Shown: positions 8,717 through 17,802 of the stretch, piece by piece | Layout of the letters: every line of letters starts with the position of its first letter | Numbering within the stretch: position 1 is the first letter of the stretch | NCBI GenBank assembly: GCA_942493135.1 | Contig: OW818684.1 | Location: forward strand, 4,154,001 to 4,218,000 | Length of the DNA: 64,000 bases | Direction of reading: 5' to 3' | DNA from: Planctellipticum sp942493135 | GTDB lineage: Bacteria > Planctomycetota > Planctomycetia > Planctomycetales > Planctomycetaceae | The notes under the pieces: generated by a model | What the model was told of the DNA's origin: nothing | Seen by the model: only the letters and a program-made list of their open reading frames with translations | Databases searched by the model: none | Translations under genes and position numbers: made by a program

Positions 8717-9877
8717 ATGCTTACCCCCGAGTTTCAGGAACAATTCCGCTGGCGGGACTGGCTGCCGTGGCTCATGCTGCTCCGGACGTGGGAGTTCGCC
8801 CTCCGCGGAACGCCGCTCGCCTGCGCCCTCCTCGCAACGCTCCTCTGCTGGGGAGCTCAGGATCTCGCCCGCCGCGTCGAGGGGACGCCGAAACCCGAAG
8901 TTCCGCCGGAACTGGCGGCGATGCTCCCCGAGGAAGTCGAATTTCCGGTCGAGCCGCTGCCTCACGAAAAATGGATTGCCAGTCTGGGCGCCTCCCCGGC
9001 GCCCGCTGATCCCTTCTGGCCGTGGCGCACCGTGTCCGAACCGCTGCAGCAAGTCTTACGAGTTTCCTCCTGGCGCGGAAGCATCGGCGGAGCGCTGGCT
9101 GCCGGGCTGCAGTTCGTCATCTGGGCATGGCTGGGGGCCGTCATCAGTCGACAGGCTGTCGGATGCCTCAGTGAGACGCGCGACTCTTTTCCAGCGGCGC
9201 TCACCTTCGGGTTCCGTCGCTGGCCCAATGCCACGGGCGGACCATGTCTGCCACTGGCCGCCTCGGCGGCGCTGGCAGTGCTGCTGGTTTTGCTGACATT
9301 TCCCGGCCGCCTCCCCTGGCTGTTGGGGCCGGCATGGCTGATCGCCATCTCACCAGTGCTGGTGCTGATTGGGTTGATGGCCGCATTCCTGGTAGGCGTG
9401 CTGCTGCTGAGCTGGCCTCTGATTCAGACAGCCGTCGCCGTCGACCGGGACTGCGATGGCTTCAACGCCCTGAGTCGCGTTTACAACTACGTCACCATGC
9501 GCCCCTGGCATCTGGCCTGGTACGTGCTGGTGATCCTGGTGACCGGCCCGCTGGTGCTGTTTGCGGCGGAATGGCTCGTCGGAAACATGGTCAGCCTGCT
9601 GACTCGCATGGCGACGATCGGAGCCGGCTCATCCGGCCACGGTCTCGCGTTTGCCTCAACACTGGAGTGGTGGGCGAAGCTGGGCCTGACCGCATTCGCC
9701 GCCAGCTATTTCTGGTCGGCCACGGGACTGACCTACGTTCTGCTGCGTCGGTCGGTCGACGGCGTACAGTGCGACCAACTTGTGCCGATCGACGGCGTGG
9801 AACGCAATCGCGATCCGTACCCCGTGGTGGGCATGGCAGCCGCGGCGCCGGTTACCGAGGAGCCGAGTCCCGAATAA
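8717..9877 (+). CDS. Multi-pass membrane protein of unknown function
   Basis: 386 residues with about six to seven hydrophobic segments: one near residues 25-45, one near 115-135, then a dense block (AASAALAVLLVLLTF, LLGPAWLIAISPVLVLIGLMAAFLVGVLLL, WYVLVILVTGPLVLFAAEWLV, LGLTAFAASYFWSATGLTYVLL). Between the first two lies a Pro/Glu-rich loop. The short segment SRVYNYVTMRPWH resembles membrane proteins annotated only as hypothetical in planctomycetes. Start ATG 8717 is preferred to GTG 8672, though neither has a strong Shine-Dalgarno. It is convergent with the cytochrome-WD40 gene (15 bases between stops). No function is claimed. Confidence 0.8.
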   Translation: MLTPEFQEQFRWRDWLPWLMLLRTWEFALRGTPLACALLATLLCWGAQDLARRVEGTPKPEVPPELAAMLPEEVEFPVEPLPHEKWIASLGASPAPADPFWPWRTVSEPLQQVLRVSSWRGSIGGALAAGLQFVIWAWLGAVISRQAVGCLSETRDSFPAALTFGFRRWPNATGGPCLPLAASAALAVLLVLLTFPGRLPWLLGPAWLIAISPVLVLIGLMAAFLVGVLLLSWPLIQTAVAVDRDCDGFNALSRVYNYVTMRPWHLAWYVLVILVTGPLVLFAAEWLVGNMVSLLTRMATIGAGSSGHGLAFASTLEWWAKLGLTAFAASYFWSATGLTYVLLRRSVDGVQCDQLVPIDGVERNRDPYPVVGMAAAAPVTEEPSPE

Positions 9878-9892
9878 CCGCTCCGTCCGACT

Positions 9893-12142
9893 TCAATTGG
9901 CCTGGGCGGTCTGGCTCTGACGAGCCTGAGCTTCCTGCAGCCGCTGCAGAACGGCTTGCACGGCGGCGGCCCGATCAGCGGCGGCCTTGGCGGCAGCTTC
10001 CGCCTCGGCAAGCTGCTTCTGCTGCTCCGGAGTCACTTGGGCCGCTTGAACCGCTTTATCGGCATTCGCCTTCGCGACCGCCGCAGCGTCCGTGATCGTC
10101 TTCAAGGCCAAAGCAGCATCGGCCGCGGCCTTCTCAGCAGCGGTCTTGGCCACGATCGCCTGGTCCTTCGCCGCCTGAGCCCCCGTCTGGGCAGCCGTGG
10201 CCGCGGCGACCAGACTGCTCTTCTGTGTGAGCTGCAGCAGCGCATCCGACTTCAGCTTGGCTGCATTCTGCACCGTCGCCAGCGCATCGTTTGCCAGCTT
10301 TGCCGCGGCTGCGGCCGCAGCCTTCAATGCAGCGTCTTCAGGCTTGGCTTCAGCCGCCTGAAGTGCAGGTCCAACGGCCGCTTCTGCCTTTGCAGCGGCA
10401 TCAGCGGCCGCTTGAGCCTGGGCAGTCAGATCCGCCAGAGCCTTCGTCCACGTCTCTTTTTCTCCGACCGTTTTGTTGCGCGTCGCGACAGCTCCCGCCA
10501 GTCCCTGTTCGGCCCCCTGCACCGCCTGGACCTTGGCCGCCACGTCCGCATTCGCAGCCGCCTTGGCCTTCGTCGCCGGATCAACCGCCGCTTGAGCGTC
10601 CACGGCCTGCTTCGTGGCAAGATCTGCAGCCGCCTTGCGATCGGCAATCGCTTTCTGCAGGGCCGCAGCGGCGGCCTGAGTCTGCATCGCGACAGCCTGT
10701 GCAGCAGCCACTTCCTGCTGGGTCGCCTGCAGACGCGCCGCCAGCGGCGGCGGATTGGTCGAAATCTTGCCCACAACGGCGCCATCGGCCGCGTTCCAGA
10801 CGTGCAGATTGCCGGTCAGGTCGCCGGCAATCACCCGGCCGGTTTCAACATCCAGAACAACATCGGTTCCGAGATCGGCAAGGCCGCCAAACGTCCGCTG
10901 AGCGGCGCCGGCGCCGTCCCACAACTTGGCAGAGTTGTCGCGTCCGGCCGTGACAATCCGGCCGTCGCGACCGTACTCGACGGCCAGAGTCCCGCCCCCA
11001 TGAGCGCCCCAGTTCTTAATCTGGCCGCCGTTCTGCATCTCCCACAGCCGGACCGTGGCGTCCTCACTGCTGGTTGCCACCACGTTCGAATCCGGCGACC
11101 AGGAGATATCGGTAATGGCGGCGGTATGCCCGGTCAGGTTGTGGAACTCTCGGCCATTAGAGGCTTCCCACACGAAGAGCCCGTTGCTGCGATCGCCGGT
11201 CGCCAGAAGGACGCCGTCCGGGCTGAATTCGATGGCCTGAATCCAGTCGGTGTGTTTGTTCTTCTCGTAAGCCAGTTCGCCGGTGGCGACGTCGTAGACC
11301 CGCACAATCTTCTTCGGACCGCCCAGGGCGATCAGCGACTGATCCGGACTGAGATCGGCGGCGAGGACCACGTCGTACTCGCTGCCGACTTCGATAACCC
11401 GCTTTCCGGTCTTCACTTCAAAGACGACAACCTTGCCGAGCTGCGAACCATGTCCGCCGCCGGCCATCAGCAGTTGACCGTTCCGGCTGAACTTGAGGAT
11501 GTGTGGCTGGCCTTCCGGGAAGGGCAGCACACCCGCCAGTTCCAGGGTCCGCGTGTCATAGAGCAGGATCTGCTTATGCCCCGACGATGCGATCAGCGGC
11601 GCCCACGGACTGACGGCAAGGGCAGTCACGCCATTCGGACGGGCCGAAACCAGCACCGGATCGAGGGACAGACTTTCGGGCATGGCCGGCGGACCTGCAG
11701 GGCGCTCGGTGGAGATCGCCGCTTTGGCAACCATTGTATTCTTCTTCGGCTTGGCCTTGCTGCCGGCGTTTTCGAGCGCCCCCCCTTCGATCCACTTGCG
11801 GATGATCGTCAGCTGGGCGTCCGGCAGCTTGGGCTGACCGGGCGGCATGATCGGCTCGGACTGGTGGGTGATCACCAGAAAGAGCTGACTTTGCGAGGCG
11901 TCACCGTCCGTTCGGACGACTTCGCCCGATGCGCCGCCGGTAATCGTCGCCGCATAGCTGTCGAGAACCAGATCCCCCTTCTTGTCATTCGAGTTATGAC
12001 AGGACCCGCACTTCTCGCGCAGGATCGGCAGCACGTGCTGCTCGTAGGTGATCTTCTCTTCCTTCTCCGCCGGCTTCGCGTCCTGGGCAAGCCCGGGAGC
12101 CGCAACGATCAGCAGAGCAGCAGTCAACACAAAACGCAGCAT
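9893..12142 (-). CDS. Exported cytochrome-domain protein with WD40 repeats and Ala-rich helical tail
   Basis: 749 residues in three parts. A signal peptide (residues 1-20) precedes a planctomycete-type c-cytochrome segment with CGSCH at 45-49 (haem-binding CXXCH), including the PPGQPKLPDAQLTIIRKWIEGGA ending of this domain. Residues ~130-470 are WD40-like beta-propeller repeats (FSPDGVLLATGD, SWSPDSNVVATSSEDATVRLWE, VTAGRDNSAKLWDG). The last ~250 residues are almost entirely Ala, Lys, Gln, Asp and Glu and should form a long helical or coiled-coil rod. Start ATG 12142 places the signal peptide at the N-terminus; the frame is open back to 12262, but that part is repeat DNA. It is the last gene of the DUF1501 block. 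The role is unknown; a cell-surface scaffold or redox-linked protein is an inference. Confidence 0.88.
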   Translation of the reverse strand: MLRFVLTAALLIVAAPGLAQDAKPAEKEEKITYEQHVLPILREKCGSCHNSNDKKGDLVLDSYAATITGGASGEVVRTDGDASQSQLFLVITHQSEPIMPPGQPKLPDAQLTIIRKWIEGGALENAGSKAKPKKNTMVAKAAISTERPAGPPAMPESLSLDPVLVSARPNGVTALAVSPWAPLIASSGHKQILLYDTRTLELAGVLPFPEGQPHILKFSRNGQLLMAGGGHGSQLGKVVVFEVKTGKRVIEVGSEYDVVLAADLSPDQSLIALGGPKKIVRVYDVATGELAYEKNKHTDWIQAIEFSPDGVLLATGDRSNGLFVWEASNGREFHNLTGHTAAITDISWSPDSNVVATSSEDATVRLWEMQNGGQIKNWGAHGGGTLAVEYGRDGRIVTAGRDNSAKLWDGAGAAQRTFGGLADLGTDVVLDVETGRVIAGDLTGNLHVWNAADGAVVGKISTNPPPLAARLQATQQEVAAAQAVAMQTQAAAAALQKAIADRKAAADLATKQAVDAQAAVDPATKAKAAANADVAAKVQAVQGAEQGLAGAVATRNKTVGEKETWTKALADLTAQAQAAADAAAKAEAAVGPALQAAEAKPEDAALKAAAAAAAKLANDALATVQNAAKLKSDALLQLTQKSSLVAAATAAQTGAQAAKDQAIVAKTAAEKAAADAALALKTITDAAAVAKANADKAVQAAQVTPEQQKQLAEAEAAAKAAADRAAAVQAVLQRLQEAQARQSQTAQAN

Positions 12143-12159
12143 GGCAAACAATCCGCAGG

Positions 12160-12193
12160 CGGGTATCGGTATCGGGATTCGGGTCTCGCAGAG
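12160..12193. repeat. Heptamer tandem repeat (CGGGTAT type)
   Basis: Units CGGGTAT (12160), a six-base CGGTAT, CGGGATT (12173), CGGGTCT (12180) and CGCAGAG (12187). Nearly the same string occurs, in the opposite orientation, at 27151-27185 between argD and argF. It lies in the leader of the cytochrome-WD40 gene. Confidence 0.7.
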
Positions 12194-12236
12194 CAAACCG
12201 CCCTGCAACACTACCTCGGAGTGGCCAGTCTCTCTC

Positions 12237-12271
12237 TTCACTCGCCACCAACCACTAGCCACTCACCACTT
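12237..12271. repeat. Heptamer tandem repeat next to a stop codon
   Basis: Five 7-base units (GCCACCA at 12244, ACCACTA at 12251, GCCACTC at 12258, ACCACTT at 12265, with TTCACTC at 12237). Read on the minus strand this is the GAGTGG-type array also seen at 8023-8050. It begins four bases beyond the stop of the DUF1549/DUF1553 gene. Confidence 0.7.
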
Positions 12272-12275
12272 TTTT

Positions 12276-14711
12276 CTAATGATTAAACAGAAACTCCCGA
12301 CTGTTGAGCACGGCCCAGAAGATGTCTTCCAGCGACTTGCGCTGGTCATTCCCCTCGGCGATCAGCGGTTTGAGGGCCGCCAGTTCTTCTGGCAGCGGCT
12401 TGCGGGACAGGCACCGCACGTAGAGGCGGTCGAGGATCTCCTCGGGCGGGACTTTGTCCTTCAGCCATTGGGCGATCAGGCCCCCCTGCTGGATCTTGTT
12501 GTTTGACGTGTCCCCGTTGAGCAGATGCAAAGCCTGCGACAGCGTCGGCTCCATCTTCACTTCGCACGAGCAGGGCGTCTCGCGCGTCGCTCGCCCGAAC
12601 GTCGTCAGGAAGTACGTCGACGTTCCGCCGTCAGCGATCTGCACGGCCCGGGCTCCTAGCGGCAGGCCCGGAAACTTATCCTTGGTCCCGGTCACCTGGC
12701 TCAGGATGTCCAGCACCGACTCCGCCTTGATTCGACGCAATGTCTGACGGGCGAAGTTACGCTCGTCCAGTTCGTTCGACGGATTGGTGTCAGTCGACCG
12801 CTGGTAGGCCTCCGAGCGGCAGATATCCCGGACCAGACCCTTGAAGTCGTACTTCGAGTCCGTGAACCGCTTCGCCAACTCCAGCAGCAGCGGCTCGTTC
12901 GAGGCCGGGTTGCTGATGCGGACATCATCCACTGGCTCGACGATGCCAATGTTGAAGAAGTGGTGCCAGACCCGATTCGTGAAGTTCTGTGCGAAGTACG
13001 GATTCTTCGGCGACGCCAGCCAGTCGGCGAGAACCTGTCGACGGTCCTTGCCGGCGACATCCGCCGGGCCGCCGCCCAGGAAGACCGGAGCCATGTTGCG
13101 GCCGCCGACGGGATGCTTGACTTCGCCGCCGCCGCTGTTGAAGACGATGATCTCGCGGTAATCTTCGCCCTGCTTGCGGCCGATCTGCGAGAAGAACGCG
13201 GCGAAGTTGTAGTAATCGTCCTGTGTCCATCGGTCGAACGGATGGTTGTGGCACTGGGCGCACTGGGTCCGCATCCCCATGAAAACCTGAGCAACGTTTT
13301 CCGAGACCTTCAGCGTGTCTCGTTCGAGCTGATAGAAGTTCGTCGGCGGGTTCTTGAAGGTGCCGCCGTTGGCGCCGAGAATACTGCGAACCATCTGGTC
13401 CAGCGGCACGTTCTGCCCGATCTGGTCTGCCAGCCAGTTGTAGTAAAGGTGAATCGACTTGGCCGAGACCTGATTGCTCGACCGCATCATCAGCCACTCG
13501 GCCCACTTGGAGACCCAGACCTCCGTGAACTCTTTCCGCTCGAGCAGCGAGTCGATCAACTTGTCGCGTTTGTCCGCATCGGCGCTCGCCACAAACTGGC
13601 TGTGCTCTTCCTCCGACGGCAGCTGACCGACAAGGTCGATAAACACCCGCCGGACAAAGATCTCGTCGCTGCAGCGCGGAGCCGGATCCATCCGCAGCTT
13701 CTTCAGCTTGGCAAGGACCAGTTCGTCGACGTAGTTCCGCTTCGGCGAAGGCTGCTCCTGCCACTGCAATCCCTTCGGCAGCACGACGAACGGCGAACCG
13801 ACCGTATAGGTCGAAAACCGGGCCATCACGAAGGCCTCACCGCGAGCGCCTCCAGTGATCACTCCTTCGGGAGAAATCGTCGCCGACGTATCGTTGTTCG
13901 ACAGAAACAGAGCGAGCGAAGTCACGTCGCGGTCGGTGCCGTCCGAGTACGTCGCCCGGGCCGTCACCTGCTGCGCCGCACCTTCGCCATCAAGCACTCC
14001 GCCCGGCGGATAGAGCGTCAGGCCCGTGCAGGTCGCAACGTCCTTGAGATCCTGCGGGCAGGCTGCCGCGATCCATTCGATGAGCGTCTTGTTGAGCTCG
14101 GAGTCAGCTTCGAATCGCTTGCCGCCGGTGTGAGGCACAGTTCCAATCGACTTCTCAATGAACAGACTGGCTTCGGGAACGGCCATGTCGATGCGGCGAC
14201 CCGGCTGTTCCCGAGTGATGCGCAGATAGTCGCCGTCCGCATCAAACCCGAATAGGGACAGCCGAAAACCATCTTTGCCACGAGCGGCGCCGTGGCAGCT
14301 GCCAGTGTTGCAGCCAGCCTTCATGAAGACGGGCTCGACGTCGAGCTTGAAGCTGATCGGCCGCGATTCCGCGGCTCGCTCAACCTTGACCGGGACCACC
14401 AGCGACTTGCCTTCGAACTCGACCTTCAGCTCGGTCTGACCGTCTGCCATGGGATAGTAAGTCCGGCCGTCCTGCCTGGCGAGAGCCGGATTAGCCAGCG
14501 TGCAGACGGCCTGCTGACTGACGTCGCGGGTCAGGCCGTCGCTGTAGGTCGCCTGAACCACAATCAGCTGTCGATCGCGATTCGTGGTCAGGTTGATGTC
14601 CGACGGATAGACCTGCAGATCGGTCAGCGTCGCCTGCTGGGCCAGCGCCGTTGCGGGCGCGGCCAGACAAACGACCAGGACGATCATCGACAGGGTTTGG
14701 AGGGGACGCAT
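12276..14711 (-). CDS. DUF1549/DUF1553 exported protein with Big2-like domains
   Basis: 811 residues. A signal peptide (1-24) is followed by a bacterial Ig-like (Big2) segment at ~28-110, a CX4CH motif (Cys134, Cys139, His140) in the KAGCNTGSCHG context typical of planctomycete DUF1549 proteins, and a second Big2-like segment at ~228-315. DUF1549 spans ~325-530 and contains CAQCH (484-488), a CXXCH haem or metal site in the conserved CHNHPFDRW context. DUF1553 occupies the C-terminal ~230 residues. The pair is almost confined to Planctomycetota and relatives. Biochemical function is not established; the cysteine motifs suggest a periplasmic redox or metal protein. ATG 14711 starts the signal peptide. 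It lies downstream of the PPC gene in the same block. Confidence 0.93.
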   Translation of the reverse strand: MRPLQTLSMIVLVVCLAAPATALAQQATLTDLQVYPSDINLTTNRDRQLIVVQATYSDGLTRDVSQQAVCTLANPALARQDGRTYYPMADGQTELKVEFEGKSLVVPVKVERAAESRPISFKLDVEPVFMKAGCNTGSCHGAARGKDGFRLSLFGFDADGDYLRITREQPGRRIDMAVPEASLFIEKSIGTVPHTGGKRFEADSELNKTLIEWIAAACPQDLKDVATCTGLTLYPPGGVLDGEGAAQQVTARATYSDGTDRDVTSLALFLSNNDTSATISPEGVITGGARGEAFVMARFSTYTVGSPFVVLPKGLQWQEQPSPKRNYVDELVLAKLKKLRMDPAPRCSDEIFVRRVFIDLVGQLPSEEEHSQFVASADADKRDKLIDSLLERKEFTEVWVSKWAEWLMMRSSNQVSAKSIHLYYNWLADQIGQNVPLDQMVRSILGANGGTFKNPPTNFYQLERDTLKVSENVAQVFMGMRTQCAQCHNHPFDRWTQDDYYNFAAFFSQIGRKQGEDYREIIVFNSGGGEVKHPVGGRNMAPVFLGGGPADVAGKDRRQVLADWLASPKNPYFAQNFTNRVWHHFFNIGIVEPVDDVRISNPASNEPLLLELAKRFTDSKYDFKGLVRDICRSEAYQRSTDTNPSNELDERNFARQTLRRIKAESVLDILSQVTGTKDKFPGLPLGARAVQIADGGTSTYFLTTFGRATRETPCSCEVKMEPTLSQALHLLNGDTSNNKIQQGGLIAQWLKDKVPPEEILDRLYVRCLSRKPLPEELAALKPLIAEGNDQRKSLEDIFWAVLNSREFLFNH

Positions 14712-14830
14712 CTGCGGGATCCTTGCACAGGATTCGAACTTGATGATTTCGGGCAGGAGGTGTGGCGGGCTCGTCGTTCGACGGTCGCGGGCGACCTTGG
14801 GGACCGCCCTGACCTGTACTCAGTCGGGGC

Positions 14831-17299
14831 TTACATTCCGCCGCCTGATGCAGCCGCCTTCTGCGCCTCAAGCTTCTGCTTCTGTTCGAGGCGGAGCTGT
14901 TCGAGGCGGGTCAGGCGTTTTGCCGGCTGGTCGGCGGGCGGCATCGGCTGTGCGACGGCCGCTGCCGGGGGCGCGTTGGGCTTTGGCGGCAGAGGCTTGT
15001 CGACGCGAATCTGGCCCGAACCGATGTTGTGGGTGATCGGCTCGCCGTTCTCGGTCACGATGACCTGACAGAACAGGTTTTTGGTCAGCCCTGCCGCCGC
15101 TTCCGCCTCGGCCTTGACCTTGAAGATCAGCTCCTTCAGATCCTTATTGATCTCTGTCGGCGTCGTCGTGACTTTGTTCGGCAGACCGACGAGCTGCACC
15201 TGGGCGTTGCCGTCGAAGGGATGAGCGTTCTCGATCTTCACGACCAGCTCGGTTTCCTGGCCCAGTTCCACCGCGGCCTGCTCGTAGGTGAACTTGAGAT
15301 ACGGCTCTGAGACCCGCACGTTGACGAACGGCGAGCAGGCCATGACCGGACCATTGCCGACGGTCGCTTCGCCGCGAACCGAAATCTTCGACTCGCCCAC
15401 GGCAGCGTTTCCGGCAGCATTGATCAGGATCGTCGTCTCAGTCTGCCCCTCCGGAATCGACGCCTCGCGGCTGGAATTCACGCCGGTGGGGTTGAGCATC
15501 AACTCCACCTTGATCGGGGCTTTGAAGTCCCCTTCCCGTTGAGCGACGATTTTGAGCTGCATCTGTCCGCTCTGAACGAGCGGCACCTTTGGCTCAATAA
15601 TCTGCAGCGTAAAGGGAACCTTCTGGGCAACCGCGATCGGCAACCCCTGCACCCCTTCCGTCCAGAACGGAATGTTGTTCTGTCCGCGGACGAGAACGAC
15701 GTCCTGCTCAACTCTCCCGGTTGGCGGCAGCGGGTTGTTGGGATCGACGATCTTCCCGACAAGATTCGCCAGCTTGCCGGCGATCGGTGCATCGGGTGCG
15801 GCTGCCAGAATGACCTGCGCAACGTTCTGGTTCGCAGCCATCCCGAAGGATTCGACCGTCACACCCGCAGGAAGGTTTTCGCCGAGAAACTCAATTGCAC
15901 CGCCGACGTCCCGCCGGGTTGCCGAGATCAGCAGCGGAATCCGATTCCCCTGCGGAACGGCCATCTTCGGTTCGACGTACTGCACGAACTCGTTGACGCC
16001 CAGTGAGAGATTCGCCGTTACCGGCGTCGCCTCAATCCGATAGTGAAACGCGTTCCCGCCGCGCCCGAGGTGATCTTTGACCTGCAGGAAGTACTCACCA
16101 TCAGCGGGAACCGTAAACCGCAGCGCGCTGTCCGGCGAACCGTTCGCGTCGTCATTGCTCGCGACAGCGCCCCCACCCGCATTGAAGACGACAAGGACAG
16201 GATCGAGCTCCGCCCGCAATCGACGGGCATAGATGGCAATGTCCCAGACCTGCCCCTTGGTTGCTGCGAATCCGAAGAAATCCTGATCCTCCGCCGAAGC
16301 GATCACGCCATTGAAGGCGGCGGGAAACGGCCCTTTGGTCGCCTGCGCGATAGCCTCGTTCGGCTCCTGCTCGATCACGTTGTCGAGCGGGCTGATCCGG
16401 AACAGGTTGCCCGACGGGGAGATGCCACGCTCGTCCTGGGCAAAGACGCCGAACCGCGGCGTCTCCTCGGACGGGAGTTGAACTTCCTGGGTCTTCTCGC
16501 CATCCACATCGCCGAGGAAGCGGACCGCCAGCTTTTCGCCCGGCTTGCCGCCCGCCGGCACAACGCCCGTCGGACGGGGAAAATTGCCCGCGTGCAGGCG
16601 GTAGTGGCTGTTGCCTGGACCGCGGTAACTGCTGTCCCGGATCTGGATGATGTACTTGCCGTCAGCCGGGACCTTGACCGACGCGATGCCGTCCTGGTAG
16701 CCAAGGGCAGCGTCGTCGCTGGCGGCAAGTTCGAAGCGGGCTTCGTTCAGGATGGCCACGTAACCGTCGAACAGGGCGTCGCCGAGGCGGATCCCTTCGA
16801 GTTCCGCGGTCAGGCGTTCGCCCTGCTTCGCTTCGACCACGAAGTAGTCGACGTCTTCGCCGGGCACGGTCCCGTCGACGGTGACGTTCATCGCGATCGG
16901 CTGCGGCGCCTTGAACTCGTTGTTGGGCTCCGTATCGGCGACGGATGGCAGCGCCCCCACGCTGAAGGTCCGTAGACCCGACATGCCGGTCGCGCAGCGG
17001 ACGCGCATGTGCTTGGTGCCGAGCGTACATTCCGGCGCGATCTTGAGAGTCGCCTTCACCTGCTTATCGTTGACGATCGTAAAGGCTGCGACCTCGATCC
17101 CCGGTTCGTAAATCAATAGTTCCTGGGCATCATCGAGCCGCTCGCCGTTGAACGTGACTTCAATCTCCCCGCCCCGCTGCGCGCCACGCGGCAGAATGCT
17201 GGCCAGATTGGGGCTCGCGGCCATCGCAACCTGACCGCAGAGACCGGCGGCAGCCACCAGAGCCGCGCCGAAAGTGTTCAAAGCATGATTCCGAAGCAT
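14831..17299 (-). CDS. Exported PPC-domain (pre-peptidase C-terminal) protein
   Basis: 822 residues with a signal peptide (about 1-27) and no catalytic domain in view. At least two PPC-like beta-sandwich units are visible. One contains TEPNNEF, VDYFVVEAKQGERL and SSYRGPGNSHYRLHAG; the other contains EQEPNEAIAQ, DQDFFGFAATKGQVWDIAIYA and YFLQVKDHLGRGGNAFHYRIE. The C-terminal half consists of further Ig-like segments ending in a short Lys/Gln/Pro-rich tail. ATG 17299 is chosen because it begins the signal peptide, with GGGACAA upstream. It lies between the DUF2007 and DUF1549/DUF1553 genes on the same strand, 119 bases from the latter. A surface adhesion or carbohydrate-binding role in this block is an inference. 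Confidence 0.88.
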   Translation of the reverse strand: MLRNHALNTFGAALVAAAGLCGQVAMAASPNLASILPRGAQRGGEIEVTFNGERLDDAQELLIYEPGIEVAAFTIVNDKQVKATLKIAPECTLGTKHMRVRCATGMSGLRTFSVGALPSVADTEPNNEFKAPQPIAMNVTVDGTVPGEDVDYFVVEAKQGERLTAELEGIRLGDALFDGYVAILNEARFELAASDDAALGYQDGIASVKVPADGKYIIQIRDSSYRGPGNSHYRLHAGNFPRPTGVVPAGGKPGEKLAVRFLGDVDGEKTQEVQLPSEETPRFGVFAQDERGISPSGNLFRISPLDNVIEQEPNEAIAQATKGPFPAAFNGVIASAEDQDFFGFAATKGQVWDIAIYARRLRAELDPVLVVFNAGGGAVASNDDANGSPDSALRFTVPADGEYFLQVKDHLGRGGNAFHYRIEATPVTANLSLGVNEFVQYVEPKMAVPQGNRIPLLISATRRDVGGAIEFLGENLPAGVTVESFGMAANQNVAQVILAAAPDAPIAGKLANLVGKIVDPNNPLPPTGRVEQDVVLVRGQNNIPFWTEGVQGLPIAVAQKVPFTLQIIEPKVPLVQSGQMQLKIVAQREGDFKAPIKVELMLNPTGVNSSREASIPEGQTETTILINAAGNAAVGESKISVRGEATVGNGPVMACSPFVNVRVSEPYLKFTYEQAAVELGQETELVVKIENAHPFDGNAQVQLVGLPNKVTTTPTEINKDLKELIFKVKAEAEAAAGLTKNLFCQVIVTENGEPITHNIGSGQIRVDKPLPPKPNAPPAAAVAQPMPPADQPAKRLTRLEQLRLEQKQKLEAQKAAASGGGM

Positions 17300-17392
17300 T
17301 GGCTTGTCCCAGTCCGCGGGGGGCGGATTTCTCTCGTCCGGCAAAGCCGGGCTGCTTCCTGCAGCCGCTTTGCACACATTGGCGGAGCATCC

Positions 17393-17710
17393 CTACTCGC
17401 GCGGGCTGGTCGAGGCCGACTCGTCCTCCGAGCCGAACTCGGCAGCCAGATCTTCCGACAGAACGTCGTCATCCAGCGACGCCGTTCCCGCCTGAGCTTC
17501 CCAGTCAACGATCAGTTCGCGGGCGGCAGCTTCATCGTCCGCGTCCACGAGAATTCGCGGGGAGGTGGGCCAGCCCAGCGGCAGGTCTCCGAGTCCGCCC
17601 TGCAGAAACTCGCCCACGACCTGCGAACGAATTCCAGCCTCGGTCAGGGTTGCCTGCAGCAGATTGGCCTGCAGAGCATTCGCGGCTCGATAAACCTCAA
17701 CGGTCTGCAT
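17393..17710 (-). CDS. DUF2007-type small protein
   Basis: 105 residues. The N-terminal ~65 residues (VEVYRAANALQANLLQATLTEAGI, then VVGEF and PRILVDADDEAAARELI) match the DUF2007 putative signal-transducing fold, a ferredoxin-like small domain. The remaining ~35 residues are acidic (Asp/Glu/Ser-rich). It has no signal peptide, so it is cytoplasmic, unlike its exported neighbours in the DUF1501 block, with which it is collinear. Partner and function are unknown. Confidence 0.8.
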   Translation of the reverse strand: MQTVEVYRAANALQANLLQATLTEAGIRSQVVGEFLQGGLGDLPLGWPTSPRILVDADDEAAARELIVDWEAQAGTASLDDDVLSEDLAAEFGSEDESASTSPRE

Positions 17711-17802
17711 CGCCGCCCTCCCCGTCGTCCCGAACTAGAATCGCGACAGCGGAAGAAGCCCACGACCGGATAGGCCGTGAGCTTCCCGCAGTCGACTCGC
17801 AC

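Noticed and set aside
9893..12262. Longer cytochrome-WD40 protein starting at 12262
   Set aside because: The first 40 codons are encoded by repeat DNA and precede the signal peptide that starts at 12142.
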